Of a stretch of 64,000 nucleotides of DNA, positions 35,017 through 42,587 are shown in pieces. Location of the stretch: contig JBCCAR010000012.1 in the NCBI GenBank assembly GCA_039814715.1, forward strand, positions 1 to 64,000. The letters are read 5' to 3'. A program made the translations under genes and the position numbers. Source of the stretch: CAKZYD01 sp039814715 (GTDB taxonomy: Bacteria > Pseudomonadota > Alphaproteobacteria > Sphingomonadales > CAKZYD01). How positions within the stretch are numbered: position 1 is the first letter of the stretch; each line of letters begins with the position of its first letter. The notes below the pieces were generated by a model. That model ran no database searches. It worked only from the letters and a program-made list of their open reading frames with translations, and was not told where the DNA came from.

Positions 35017-35349
35017 TATCTATGCCTTCTAAGCAAATGCCGCAAAAGCGGCTCATACCAATATATTCTGTTTTTTAAATCGTTATGATGATTTAATTTC
35101 ATTTTATAGAATTTCCAGTCTTCTTATCTCGTAAGGACCAAGGGCAAAAGAGGTCGTTATTGTCTATGTTCGCTCAGCGTTAGCTCCCTTACGGATAGAG
35201 ACGTCGAACGACGACTGCACAGTTGAATGCCAAACAGAAAAAGCCAATTTCGCGGCGTTACTGCGCGCAATTTTACCCACAACACACTTTGAGCCGCAGC
35301 GAAACACATGCCATACTTGCAGGCGTAGACGATGTGAAAGGCGCAGACT
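35017..35349. promoter_or_regulatory. lysR upstream region with second copy of the shared 13-mer
   Basis: ATTCTGTTTTTTA at 35065-35077 is identical to the copy before dabB and lies 49 bases upstream of the lysR ATG, consistent with autoregulation. The flanks (35080-35110) are very AT-rich. The remainder to 35349 holds no gene I can support; short frames there have no recognisable domain. GAAAGG (35336-35341) may be the ribosome binding site of the next gene. Confidence 0.55.
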
Positions 35350-36222
35350 GTGAGGAACGTGGAAGCAGCGCAAAACCTGCGCAAAAGAGGCAGTGTTGGC
35401 GAGATGCAAGTCGATGATCTCACTATTGCGTATTGGCTTTTAAAAGGGGGGCCAAACACCATCGTTTTTCTGCATGGCAATTCAGCTGGCAAAGAAGCGT
35501 TTTATCAACAATTCGAAGGCCTGGCGGATACCGGCTACACGCTGCTTGCTCTGGATTTGCCAGGTCATGGTAGCTCAAGCAATTCTCTGACGCCCGCCGC
35601 AGATTACACGTTTCCCGCCTTTGCTGCGCTTACGGCGCGTGTCCTAACGGCGCTAAACATCAAGCGCCCGTTGATCGTCGGCTGGTCTTTAGGGGGGCAT
35701 GTGGTGATTGAAATGGCAGGACAAGGCACAGACCTTGCAGGCGCCTTGATCTGCGGCACACCGCCTGTTGGGCCCGGCCACACCGAAGATATGCAGACCG
35801 CCTTCATCCCCTCCCCCGCAATGGCGGTAACGCTTAAGGAAAACCCGGCACCGCAAGAGCTATCGATCTATGTCGCAGGGCTATACGGCTCGCTCGCACC
35901 GTTGCCTGCGGCATTTCCAGCGCTTGCTCAGCGTATGGATGGCGCCGTGCGCTCTACGATTGGCGACCATTGGCTTTCTGGAAAAGAAGGCTATGATCAG
36001 CGCACTGTGGTTGCCGAATGGGACAAGCCGCTGGCAATCATTCATGGCGATGATGATGTTTTTGCCTCTAAGGACTACATAGACGCTCTGGCCAGCAGGG
36101 CGTTATGGAATGGGGGCGCTGTGCGCATGCCAGGCGTCGGCCATGCCCCTTTTTTAGAAGCGCCTGAGGTATTCAATCGCCACCTGCAAGCTTTTGCAAG
36201 CGACGTGTTTGGCGAAAGGTGA
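35350..36222 (+). CDS. alpha/beta hydrolase
   Basis: The 290-aa alpha/beta-hydrolase has the oxyanion HGNSAGKEAF, a nucleophile elbow VGWSLGGHVV (Ser), an acid region IIHGDDDVFASKDY and the catalytic His in GVGHAPFLEAP. The substrate is unknown; esterase or C-C hydrolase are possible. GTG 35350 has GAAAGG eight bases upstream, but ATG 35404 (MQVDDLTIAYW) is where family homology begins, so the start is uncertain. It abuts the M20 amidohydrolase (TGATG overlap), forming a two-gene unit. Confidence 0.85.
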   Translation: MRNVEAAQNLRKRGSVGEMQVDDLTIAYWLLKGGPNTIVFLHGNSAGKEAFYQQFEGLADTGYTLLALDLPGHGSSSNSLTPAADYTFPAFAALTARVLTALNIKRPLIVGWSLGGHVVIEMAGQGTDLAGALICGTPPVGPGHTEDMQTAFIPSPAMAVTLKENPAPQELSIYVAGLYGSLAPLPAAFPALAQRMDGAVRSTIGDHWLSGKEGYDQRTVVAEWDKPLAIIHGDDDVFASKDYIDALASRALWNGGAVRMPGVGHAPFLEAPEVFNRHLQAFASDVFGER

Positions 36223-37388
36223 TGGCGATGTATACACCCACCAGCGACATAAAAAAAACACTGCCTGATCTACAGGCATGGCGCCAGGACCTTCATGCGC
36301 ACCCCGAGCTTGCCTACCAAGAAACGCGCACTTCAGGCTTTGTCGCCGATACCCTGCGCAGTTGGGGGCTTGACGTCACCACGGCGATCGCCAAGACGGG
36401 CGTGGTTGGTGTGCTAGACTTCGGCCCTGGGCCTAGCCTTGGCATCCGTGCGGATATGGACGCGCTTCCTTTGCAGGAACAAACCCGCTTGCCGTTCGCA
36501 TCCAAAACAGAGGGCATAATGCATGCGTGCGGCCATGATGGCCACACGGTCATGGCCCTGGGCGCCGCGCGGATCCTGTCTGAACACAGGGCTCTCAAGG
36601 GCAAGGTCGTCTTTATCTTCCAACCAGCAGAAGAAAACGAGGGCGGCGCAGACTTAATGGTGCGAGAAGGCCTATTCGGCCGGTTCCCCATGGACGCCGT
36701 TTTTGGGCTGCACAACATGCCCCAAGTCCCCATCGGCGAGGTATGGGCGCGGCCTGGGGCGGTCTCTGCATCCTTTGATACCTTTGATATCACACTCACA
36801 GGCAAGGGCGGACACGGCGCGTTCCCTGACCAAGCCGCAGACCCCGTGGTCGCCGCCTCACAGCTCGTTTGCGCTCTCAACACAATCGTCGGCAGAACAA
36901 TCCCAGCAGCGCAGCGTGCGGTGATCGCCATATGCGCGGTTCACGCGGGGGACACGTACAATGTCATTCCTAGCCAAGCCACGATCAAAGGGTCCGTTCG
37001 CGCCTTTGATGGAGACGTTCAAAAGGCATTAAAAAGTGAGATCTTGCAAACGACGCAAGGCATGGCTGCAGCTTTTGGCATCGACAGCGCAATCGATTAC
37101 AGGGAGCGCTATCCAGCAGTCATCAATACGCCAGATGAAACGCAGCTGCTTCAAAGCATCGTTCAAGAAAACCCTTCTGAATTCACGCTGCAAAGTGACT
37201 TTGAGCCATTCATGGGTTCGGAAGACTTTTCATTCTACCTGCAGGAACGCCCCGGCTGCTTCTTCGTCATCGGCAACGGCGGCCAAGGCGGCCCGCTGCA
37301 TTCGCCTACGTATGAATTCAACGACGACGCCCTGCCCGTTGGTGTTGCTCTGTGGGAGCTGCTGGCAATGCGGTTTAACGCTTGCTGA
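36222..37388 (+). CDS. M20-family amidohydrolase (hippurate hydrolase-like)
   Basis: The 388-aa metallopeptidase-type amidohydrolase cleaves N-acyl amino acids or similar amides. It shows GIRADMDALPLQE, HACGHDGHTVM, QPAEENEGGADLMV and GSEDFSFYLQERPG, the M20D metal ligands. The TGA of the hydrolase gene and this ATG share one base. ATG 36228, in frame, is equally possible, with AAGGTG six bases before it. A TGTATACA palindrome lies at 36229-36236 in the first codons. With the hydrolase it may supply substrate to the catabolic island; that is inference. Confidence 0.9.
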   Translation: MAMYTPTSDIKKTLPDLQAWRQDLHAHPELAYQETRTSGFVADTLRSWGLDVTTAIAKTGVVGVLDFGPGPSLGIRADMDALPLQEQTRLPFASKTEGIMHACGHDGHTVMALGAARILSEHRALKGKVVFIFQPAEENEGGADLMVREGLFGRFPMDAVFGLHNMPQVPIGEVWARPGAVSASFDTFDITLTGKGGHGAFPDQAADPVVAASQLVCALNTIVGRTIPAAQRAVIAICAVHAGDTYNVIPSQATIKGSVRAFDGDVQKALKSEILQTTQGMAAAFGIDSAIDYRERYPAVINTPDETQLLQSIVQENPSEFTLQSDFEPFMGSEDFSFYLQERPGCFFVIGNGGQGGPLHSPTYEFNDDALPVGVALWELLAMRFNAC

Positions 37389-37425
37389 TTGGTGGGGTCT
37401 GGGACGTTGAGGACATTCCCTCGCG

Positions 37426-37531
37426 CGTCATCCCTGTGCTTGTCACAGGGACCCGTTCCAGAGCGCCAGCCACATATGACTTTATGGTGTAAACTCAGGC
37501 GTGGGTTCCCGTGACAAGCACAGGAGTGACG
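37426..37531. repeat. 106-bp palindromic dispersed-repeat-like element
   Basis: The arms at 37426-37454 and 37503-37531 are 29 bases each and inverted with 25 of 29 positions matching; they begin CGTCATCCCTG and end GGAGTGACG. The left arm also folds by itself: CCCTGTG and CACAGGG around CTTGT. A 48-base AT-rich core lies between the arms. It contains no gene and sits between the M20 gene and the convergent Usp gene. It is a different family from the element at 18237. Confidence 0.7.
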
Positions 37532-37670
37532 TGAAGAGAGCAAAGTCCGCAGTGGCCTCTTTTTGCGCGGTGCCGGAGTATCAAGCGAGCCTGTTCGAGC
37601 AGATTATCGCAAAGCGCCGGAGCTGCGGTGGTTCTTCGTAGTTGACGCACAGCGTCCGTGTTTTCAACCA

Positions 37671-38645
37671 CTAAGCAACTTTGTCGGCAGGGTTGCGCAG
37701 CTCTTCGCTGATGATGGCACCGAGGCCTTCTGGTTTCACGACAAAGAGCGAGCTTTTGACTTCATCCAGCACCGCTTCTGCCGTGTTGCCAACCAACAGC
37801 CCCATAAGGCCGCTCCGATTTGCGCTGCCGATAACCAGAACGTCCGCGCCCACGTCTTCAACACCTTGTGCGATGGCTGTGTGGGCTGGACCCATGACCA
37901 GCCTTTCTACAAGCTCAACATCATGAGCGGAAAAATGCTCGCGCGCCATAGCGACAAAGCTCTTAAACCAAGTGGAGGCGGCGAGCTCGCATTGGGCCAT
38001 ATAGTGACGCAAATCCTCGTTCGACACCCGGGCGCTGGGGCGCTGTAAATAGGACATGCCAGCTACGGACCAGGCGTGAATAATCGCCACCTCTTTCAGG
38101 CCGAAGCGCTCTGCCAAATCAAGGGCATGGCGGATGAGGTTCAAAGCGATAAGAGACGCCTCCGTGCTGCTGCTTGCCGCTTCTACATTGTCAATTGCCA
38201 CGGCAACAGCGCGCGGCGGATGGTTCGATTTTCCAGACACCACCCAAACCGGGACAGGGCTTTTGCGGATCAGCGCCTTAGCGACTTTCCCAATCCGACC
38301 ATTTTCCATGTTATCTAAGGTCATGATGAAATCAGCATCATTGAGGATGGCGGCTTTGAGAATGTCTTGGGATGTCGCTCCGCTCATCAAGTGATGCTCA
38401 TTTGGGGCATCCAATTGCTGGCAAAACTGAGCCACACTGCGGCGCAGTTCTTCCAGCATAAGTCCCTCCCCCTCGCTCATAAGGGAGCGTATCTTATGGC
38501 CAACTTTGGGAATATCGAATGCAGGCGCAAGCCCTATGGCGACAACAGAAGAGTTTGGTTTAGAGGACCATTCGCGGCAGCATGCCGTTAGCTCATCTAT
38601 GGAAGCGTCAAGATCAATGACGACCATCGCGCGTTTATCAGCCAT
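37671..38645 (-). CDS. tandem-domain universal stress protein
   Basis: The 324-aa protein has two UspA-like domains. The second ends with the ATP-binding form GxxGx9GS: VIGSANRSGLMGLLVGNTAEAVL followed by SSLFVVKPEG. The first half (MVVIDLDASIDELT, LTLDNMENGRIGKVAKALIR) is degenerate in the glycine motif. Tandem Usp proteins are linked to respiration or stress survival. The start is ATG 38645. It reads away from the island operon, 157 bases downstream of the second NTF2-like gene. Confidence 0.87.
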   Translation of the reverse strand: MADKRAMVVIDLDASIDELTACCREWSSKPNSSVVAIGLAPAFDIPKVGHKIRSLMSEGEGLMLEELRRSVAQFCQQLDAPNEHHLMSGATSQDILKAAILNDADFIMTLDNMENGRIGKVAKALIRKSPVPVWVVSGKSNHPPRAVAVAIDNVEAASSSTEASLIALNLIRHALDLAERFGLKEVAIIHAWSVAGMSYLQRPSARVSNEDLRHYMAQCELAASTWFKSFVAMAREHFSAHDVELVERLVMGPAHTAIAQGVEDVGADVLVIGSANRSGLMGLLVGNTAEAVLDEVKSSLFVVKPEGLGAIISEELRNPADKVA

Positions 38646-38802
38646 ATCTAAGGTCTCCGTTTTAAGGCACTGCTGTGCAACGAAGCCTTTAGCTCAAAGC
38701 TCCGCGCCACCCACCGTGGCGCAGAACTTTGAAACGCTCTAATTGTAAATTCCTATTTTTTTGATAGGCTTTTCGTATTAGTCTTATGCGACTATATCGG
38801 CG

Positions 38803-39201
38803 CTATACAAGCACGTTGGCGCCAGACATGTAGACATACACTTCTTGAAACTGATCGCCGCGAATACGCCAGAAATTGGTATTGTACAGCAACGTCGTCT
38901 CGCCTTTGTCGTCGATCATTTCGGCAACAAAGTTTGCTGCGATGCGGCCGTTCTTTTCGTCTACAGTGCAGGTAAAATCGCGGTGAATGATGGTTTCATA
39001 CGCACCAAAGAAATCAGTAAACATGCGCTCGATTTCGGTTTTGCCATTGTGCACGGTGAAAGACGTTTGCACGGTGAACTGCGCGCTGTCATGAAAACAT
39101 GCTAGCGTCGCGGCCATGTCCTTTTTATCGACATTGCCAAAATATTTGTTGATGGCCAGATCAATTAGGCCGTCACGATCTAATGAAGATTGATATTGCA
39201 T
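38803..39201 (-). CDS. NTF2/SnoaL-like protein A of a tandem pair
   Basis: The 132-aa NTF2-fold protein opens with YQSSLDRDGLIDLAINKYFG and contains DMAATLACFHDSAQFTVQTS, ending VYVYMSGANVLV. It has the same length and order of motifs as its neighbour at 39217, with the matching FxxVYVYMSGxN ending, so the two are tandem duplicates that have diverged strongly. The function is unknown: lyase, isomerase or a subunit of a heteromer. It lies 15 bases after protein B. It is the last gene of the racemase-like/NTF2/NTF2 operon, divergent from the GntR gene. Confidence 0.82.
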   Translation of the reverse strand: MQYQSSLDRDGLIDLAINKYFGNVDKKDMAATLACFHDSAQFTVQTSFTVHNGKTEIERMFTDFFGAYETIIHRDFTCTVDEKNGRIAANFVAEMIDDKGETTLLYNTNFWRIRGDQFQEVYVYMSGANVLV

Positions 39202-39216
39202 GGGATTTTCAGGCCT

Positions 39217-39615
39217 TTATTTGAGGAGGTTTTCGCCAGACATGTAAACATAGACTTGAGTGAACTTCCCATCCTTCAAATAGAATCGGTTGCAGTTCTC
39301 GTAGCGCTGTTCTTCATTGCCGAGATCATTGGGTTCAATTTCGACGGTAAATTGCGAGCAAATCGCTTCGCTCTCGACGTCGACAGTGTGAACGAAGTTG
39401 CCGTGCCAGATGCGGGCATTGCTGGCTGACAGACCTTCAAACATAGCCTTAATGCCAGCATCGCGGCCTTCATGCTTGGTATTGGATGTCATTTCATGGA
39501 TGAAGCTATCTTCATGAAAACAATCAAGAATTTGCTGGACGTTTTTATTATCTACGCCGTCAAAATATCGCTTGGTGACGATATCGACGTAGTATTCATA
39601 AGGGTATGACGCCAT
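39217..39615 (-). CDS. NTF2/SnoaL-like protein B of a tandem pair
   Basis: The 132-aa paralogue of the gene at 38803: MASYPYEYYVDIVTKRYFDG, NVQQILDCFHEDSFIHEMTS, GREAGIKAMF-like central helix (GRDAGIKAMFEGLS), and the ending FTQVYVYMSGENLL. Residues in the cavity differ between the two, so they may bind different ligands or form a heterodimer. AGGAGG is about 11 bases before ATG 39615. It lies 21 bases downstream of the racemase-like gene and 15 upstream of protein A. Confidence 0.82.
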   Translation of the reverse strand: MASYPYEYYVDIVTKRYFDGVDNKNVQQILDCFHEDSFIHEMTSNTKHEGRDAGIKAMFEGLSASNARIWHGNFVHTVDVESEAICSQFTVEIEPNDLGNEEQRYENCNRFYLKDGKFTQVYVYMSGENLLK

Positions 39616-39636
39616 GTCTTTGGTATCCTCCTAGGG

Positions 39637-40383
39637 TTATGGTTTTGATGCAATTACATTTGCATCAGCGGGGACTTCCGGGTCTGGAAATGCTGCCTTA
39701 GAATGGCTTAATCCAAGATCCAGCATCATCTCGCATGTTTTGTACATCACCAAGCCAGGATTAATAACCGGCACGGGCAAGTTTGCTGCAAGATACGCCG
39801 CAGACTGATGCATGGTTGTACTGCCCAGAACGATCACATCTGCATCATCTTCCGCAATGGCCGCTTGAGCTTGCGCCTTAAGCGCGTCGAAAACAATTTC
39901 TTCCTTGCCTTCTAAGAGCTCGGTGACATCAGGACGAGTGTTGATATGGCGAATGGAAGCGACGCGGTTTGACAGGCCGTATTCAGCGAGGGTTTTCGTA
40001 TAAAGCGGAAACCACTCCTTCCACATGGTCAGGATCGTGAACTTTTTGCCTAAGGTCATCGCCGTGTGAAAGCCAATTTGACCGGGCGCGAGTACGGGAA
40101 TAGAAAGGCGTGAGCGCAGGGCATACATCCCGCTGTCTGAAACGGTATCAATCAGCACCGCATCATAGCCTTCTTCTTCGGCTTTAACGCCGGCTTGGAA
40201 CACGGTCCAATCCATTAGGAGCATGTCGTGGTAGCTGTCGCCAAGGGCTGCGCCCCACTCGACGGCAACAAATTCAGGCTCAAAGCCCGCGCGCACCATC
40301 TCGGGCGGCAATTGCGAGGCACGCGCGGCCACACCATCGGCATCCATTGGGATAGGAACAATCACTTTAATGCGTTTGGCCAT
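39637..40383 (-). CDS. Asp/Glu/hydantoin racemase-fold protein lacking catalytic cysteines
   Basis: The 248-aa protein has the two-domain racemase fold: IKVIVPIPMD at the start, a mid-motif AVLIDTVSDSGMYALRSRLS, then VIVLGSTTMHQSAAYL and PVPVINPG. In hydantoin and glutamate racemases both equivalent motifs contain the catalytic Cys; here they are Thr80 and Ser188 by alignment. It is therefore probably not a racemase. The start is ATG 40383 with AAGGAGG. It is the first gene of an operon with two NTF2-like genes, divergent from the GntR regulator, with a GTATAC site (40450) in the promoter region. Confidence 0.82.
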   Translation of the reverse strand: MAKRIKVIVPIPMDADGVAARASQLPPEMVRAGFEPEFVAVEWGAALGDSYHDMLLMDWTVFQAGVKAEEEGYDAVLIDTVSDSGMYALRSRLSIPVLAPGQIGFHTAMTLGKKFTILTMWKEWFPLYTKTLAEYGLSNRVASIRHINTRPDVTELLEGKEEIVFDALKAQAQAAIAEDDADVIVLGSTTMHQSAAYLAANLPVPVINPGLVMYKTCEMMLDLGLSHSKAAFPDPEVPADANVIASKP

Positions 40384-40448
40384 ACATGCCTCCTTAGGAA
40401 CGCTGCTGCTCAGATAGAATGCCTTAGCATCTTGCGCTGCAGCGAAAA

Positions 40449-40458
40449 AGTATACAAT
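40449..40458. promoter_or_regulatory. GTATAC operator in the divergent racemase-like/gntR promoter
   Basis: AGTATACAAT contains the core GTATAC (40450-40455), matching the GntR-family half-site pattern GTM-KAC. It lies 66 bases upstream of the racemase-like ATG (40383) and about 60 before the gntR ATG (40520). Two closely related TGTATACA sites lie at 42503 and 42526 in the next divergent promoter. The assignment to the GntR protein is inferred. Confidence 0.55.
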
Positions 40459-40519
40459 ATCTTTGTTCTGCGTCCCCTCAATAGTGTTAAGGGATACAGT
40501 TTGAGGGCCAAAAGACAGC

Positions 40520-41188
40520 ATGTCTAAAGCGATTGATAAAGCCTATAGCCGCATTCGAGACGGCATTATTTCCGGCGAGCTAAGCCCTGGGCAACATTTG
40601 AAAGAAGAAGAACTCGCTGAGCTGTGCCAGGTTAGCCGCACCCCTATTCGCGATGCGCTGAGACGACTGGAAGCAGACTATTTCGTTGAACGCCATGATA
40701 ATCAACGCGTGTTTGTCGCCGCTTGGACCGAAGGCGATATTGACGATATTTTTGAGCTGCGCGCTATGTTGGAAGGGTTCGCTGCCGCACGCGCCGCACG
40801 CTATATCACGCTCGACCAAATCGCACAGATGCGCTCGCATCATACCGCCATTCAGGCGGCGGTCACAGACGATGGGCGCATAGATGAAGACCTGTTTTTG
40901 GGCCACAACCGCGCGTTCCATAAAATCATTTTAGATGCAGCACAAAGCACGCGGCTCGCCATTATGCTGCAACGGCTTGTCGAACAGCCAGTGGTGCTGC
41001 GTACGCTTGTGTCTTACCGCGAGAAAGACTTGGCGCGCTCCATTGGCCAACACGACGAAATCCTCGATGCGCTTACGGCCCATGACGGCGTATGGGCCAA
41101 CGCCGTGATGACGAGCCACATACACCATGCGCAGCGCGTCTACCGGCGCGCAGCGGCCAAGGAAGCAGTCAAACAGGCCGCTGAATAA
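40520..41188 (+). CDS. GntR-family regulator, FCD subfamily
   Basis: The 222-aa regulator has an N-terminal winged HTH (IRDGIISGELSPGQHLKEEE, CQVSRTPIRDALRRLEAD) and an all-helical FCD ligand-binding domain with a probable metal site: His in LGHNRAFHKII, QHDEILDAL, and TSHIHHAQRVY. FCD proteins sense organic acids. Matching GTATAC palindromes lie in its own promoter and in the CoA-transferase/lyase promoter. It is most likely the regulator, probably repressor, of this catabolic island. The ATG is at 40520. Confidence 0.92.
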   Translation: MSKAIDKAYSRIRDGIISGELSPGQHLKEEELAELCQVSRTPIRDALRRLEADYFVERHDNQRVFVAAWTEGDIDDIFELRAMLEGFAAARAARYITLDQIAQMRSHHTAIQAAVTDDGRIDEDLFLGHNRAFHKIILDAAQSTRLAIMLQRLVEQPVVLRTLVSYREKDLARSIGQHDEILDALTAHDGVWANAVMTSHIHHAQRVYRRAAAKEAVKQAAE

Positions 41189-41197
41189 ACGACGGCT

Positions 41198-41231
41198 AGC
41201 GCCGCTATCTCCTTAACGAATAGCGGGCGCT
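41198..41231. terminator. hairpin between convergent gntR and CoA-transferase genes
   Basis: AGCGCCGCTAT (41198-41208) pairs with ATAGCGGGCGCT (41220-41231) with one bulged base. It lies in the 76-base gap between the two stop codons. No T-run follows, so it may terminate weakly or protect transcript ends in both directions. Confidence 0.4.
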
Positions 41232-41264
41232 GAAGAAGGCGGCGCCCGCAAGGTGTAAACCGCC

Positions 41265-42446
41265 CTAGATAATTCCTTCAACTTGCAAAGACGCAATTTC
41301 GTCAGAGGTCATGCCAAGAACTTGTCCGTAGACTTCTTCATTATGCTCACCCAGTTTCGGCCCAGCCCAGTTGACGTCGCCAGGTGTTTCAGAGAGCTTG
41401 GGGAAGACGCTCTGCATCTTCAAATTCTTAAAGACCTCATGCTGCACATCGACCACCGCCTCACGCGCTTCAAAGTGCGGATCTTCAAGCATATCCGGGG
41501 CTTTGAAGATTTTTCCGGCCGGCACGCCATTCTCATTCATCAGCTCCAGCAGCTCTTTAGATGTGTAGTTTTTCGACCATTCGCTGATGAAATCATCCAT
41601 CTCTGCTTGGTTTTCGCCGCGCGCTTCATGGGTTGCATAGCGCGGGTCATCACCCAGTTCTGCCTGGCCCATCGCTTCGGCCATCCGCTTCCAAACGCTA
41701 TCTTGGTTCGCGCCGATCAGCACCTCCCCATCGGATGTCGGATATACATTTGAAGGCGCAACCTTTGGCAGGATGGAGCCTGTACGTTCACGGATAAAGC
41801 CCGCTTCGGTATATTCGGGAATGGTCGATTCCATCATGGCGAGCACAGCCTCATAAATGGCTGAATCGACGACTTGGCCCTTACCAGTCACGTGCCGGCG
41901 GTGCAAAGCCATGAGGGCGCCAAGGCAAGCATAAGTCGCCGCAAGCGAATCGCCGATGGATAATCCAACGCGGCTTGGCGGCGTGGATGGATCGCCAGCT
42001 AGGTTGCGCATACCGCCCATCGCCTCGCCAATGGAGCCGTATCCTGCACGCTGCGAATAGGGCCCAGTTTGGCCATAACCAGACACACGAATCATAATCA
42101 GTGCTTCATTCAATGCGGAGAGTTGCTCATACCCCATGCCCCATTTTTCCATGGTGCCCGGGCGGAAATTTTCCAGCAGGAAATCGGCTTTCTTGACCAA
42201 GGCTTTGACGATACCTTGGCCCTTTTTGTCCCGCAGGTTAAGCGTGATAGACTTCTTATTGCGGGCAATCACGGGCCACCAAACGGGCTTGTTCCGGCCC
42301 CAAGCGCGCATGGCATCCCCCACTTTCGGCGGCTCTACTTTGATCACGTCAGCGCCGTGGTCTGCCATCAACTGGCCGCAGAACGGACCGGCAATGAGCT
42401 GCCCCATTTCAATCAATCGCAATCCTTCAAGTGCGCCCTTGGCCAT
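41265..42446 (-). CDS. CaiB/BaiF (class III) CoA-transferase
   Basis: The 393-aa enzyme moves CoA between carboxylic acids through aspartyl/anhydride intermediates. The family signature LRLIEMGQLIAGPFCGQLMADHGADVIKVEPP opens it (shown in part: IAGPFCGQLMADHGADVIK), followed by MRAWGRNKPVW and FLLENFRPGTMEKWGMGY. Near its end NENGVPAGKIFKAPDML is the usual motif. Beside an HMG-CoA lyase, this is the arrangement expected for a succinyl-CoA-dependent activator of a 3-hydroxy-dicarboxylic acid (compare SUGCT). The start is ATG 42446 with GGAG 7 bases before. It is divergent from the lyase with two TGTATACA sites between. Confidence 0.9.
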   Translation of the reverse strand: MAKGALEGLRLIEMGQLIAGPFCGQLMADHGADVIKVEPPKVGDAMRAWGRNKPVWWPVIARNKKSITLNLRDKKGQGIVKALVKKADFLLENFRPGTMEKWGMGYEQLSALNEALIMIRVSGYGQTGPYSQRAGYGSIGEAMGGMRNLAGDPSTPPSRVGLSIGDSLAATYACLGALMALHRRHVTGKGQVVDSAIYEAVLAMMESTIPEYTEAGFIRERTGSILPKVAPSNVYPTSDGEVLIGANQDSVWKRMAEAMGQAELGDDPRYATHEARGENQAEMDDFISEWSKNYTSKELLELMNENGVPAGKIFKAPDMLEDPHFEAREAVVDVQHEVFKNLKMQSVFPKLSETPGDVNWAGPKLGEHNEEVYGQVLGMTSDEIASLQVEGII

Positions 42447-42502
42447 GCTTCAACTCCTTGTTGTTTTCTGTCACGAGCGCAGCTGGCTCGAAAGTTGGCC
42501 GC

Positions 42503-42533
42503 TGTATACAAAAGCGGTTGCCCTTTGTATACA
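42503..42533. promoter_or_regulatory. two TGTATACA operators between CoA-transferase and lyase
   Basis: Perfect 8-bp palindromes TGTATACA occur at 42503-42510 and 42526-42533, 23 bases apart centre to centre, in the 141-base divergent promoter. Each is followed by A- or T-rich flanks. They match the GTATAC core before the gntR gene (40450). By chance one such 8-mer is expected in the entire window, so two within 31 bases is notable. They are probable GntR sites. Confidence 0.65.
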
Positions 42534-42587
42534 TTTTTGCCATGTAGACTGCGAAATTTGCGGTGTTTCGGAGCGAGGAGCCGAAAA

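Noticed and set aside
35157..35492. Minus-strand 111-codon frame between lysR and the alpha/beta hydrolase
   Set aside because: No domain is recognised, no ribosome binding site is seen, and it overlaps the start of the hydrolase gene on the other strand.
42069..42587. Upstream open extension of the HMG-CoA lyase frame
   Set aside because: It is antisense to the CoA-transferase and crosses the operator region; family homology starts at GTG 42588, which has a good GAGGAG site.
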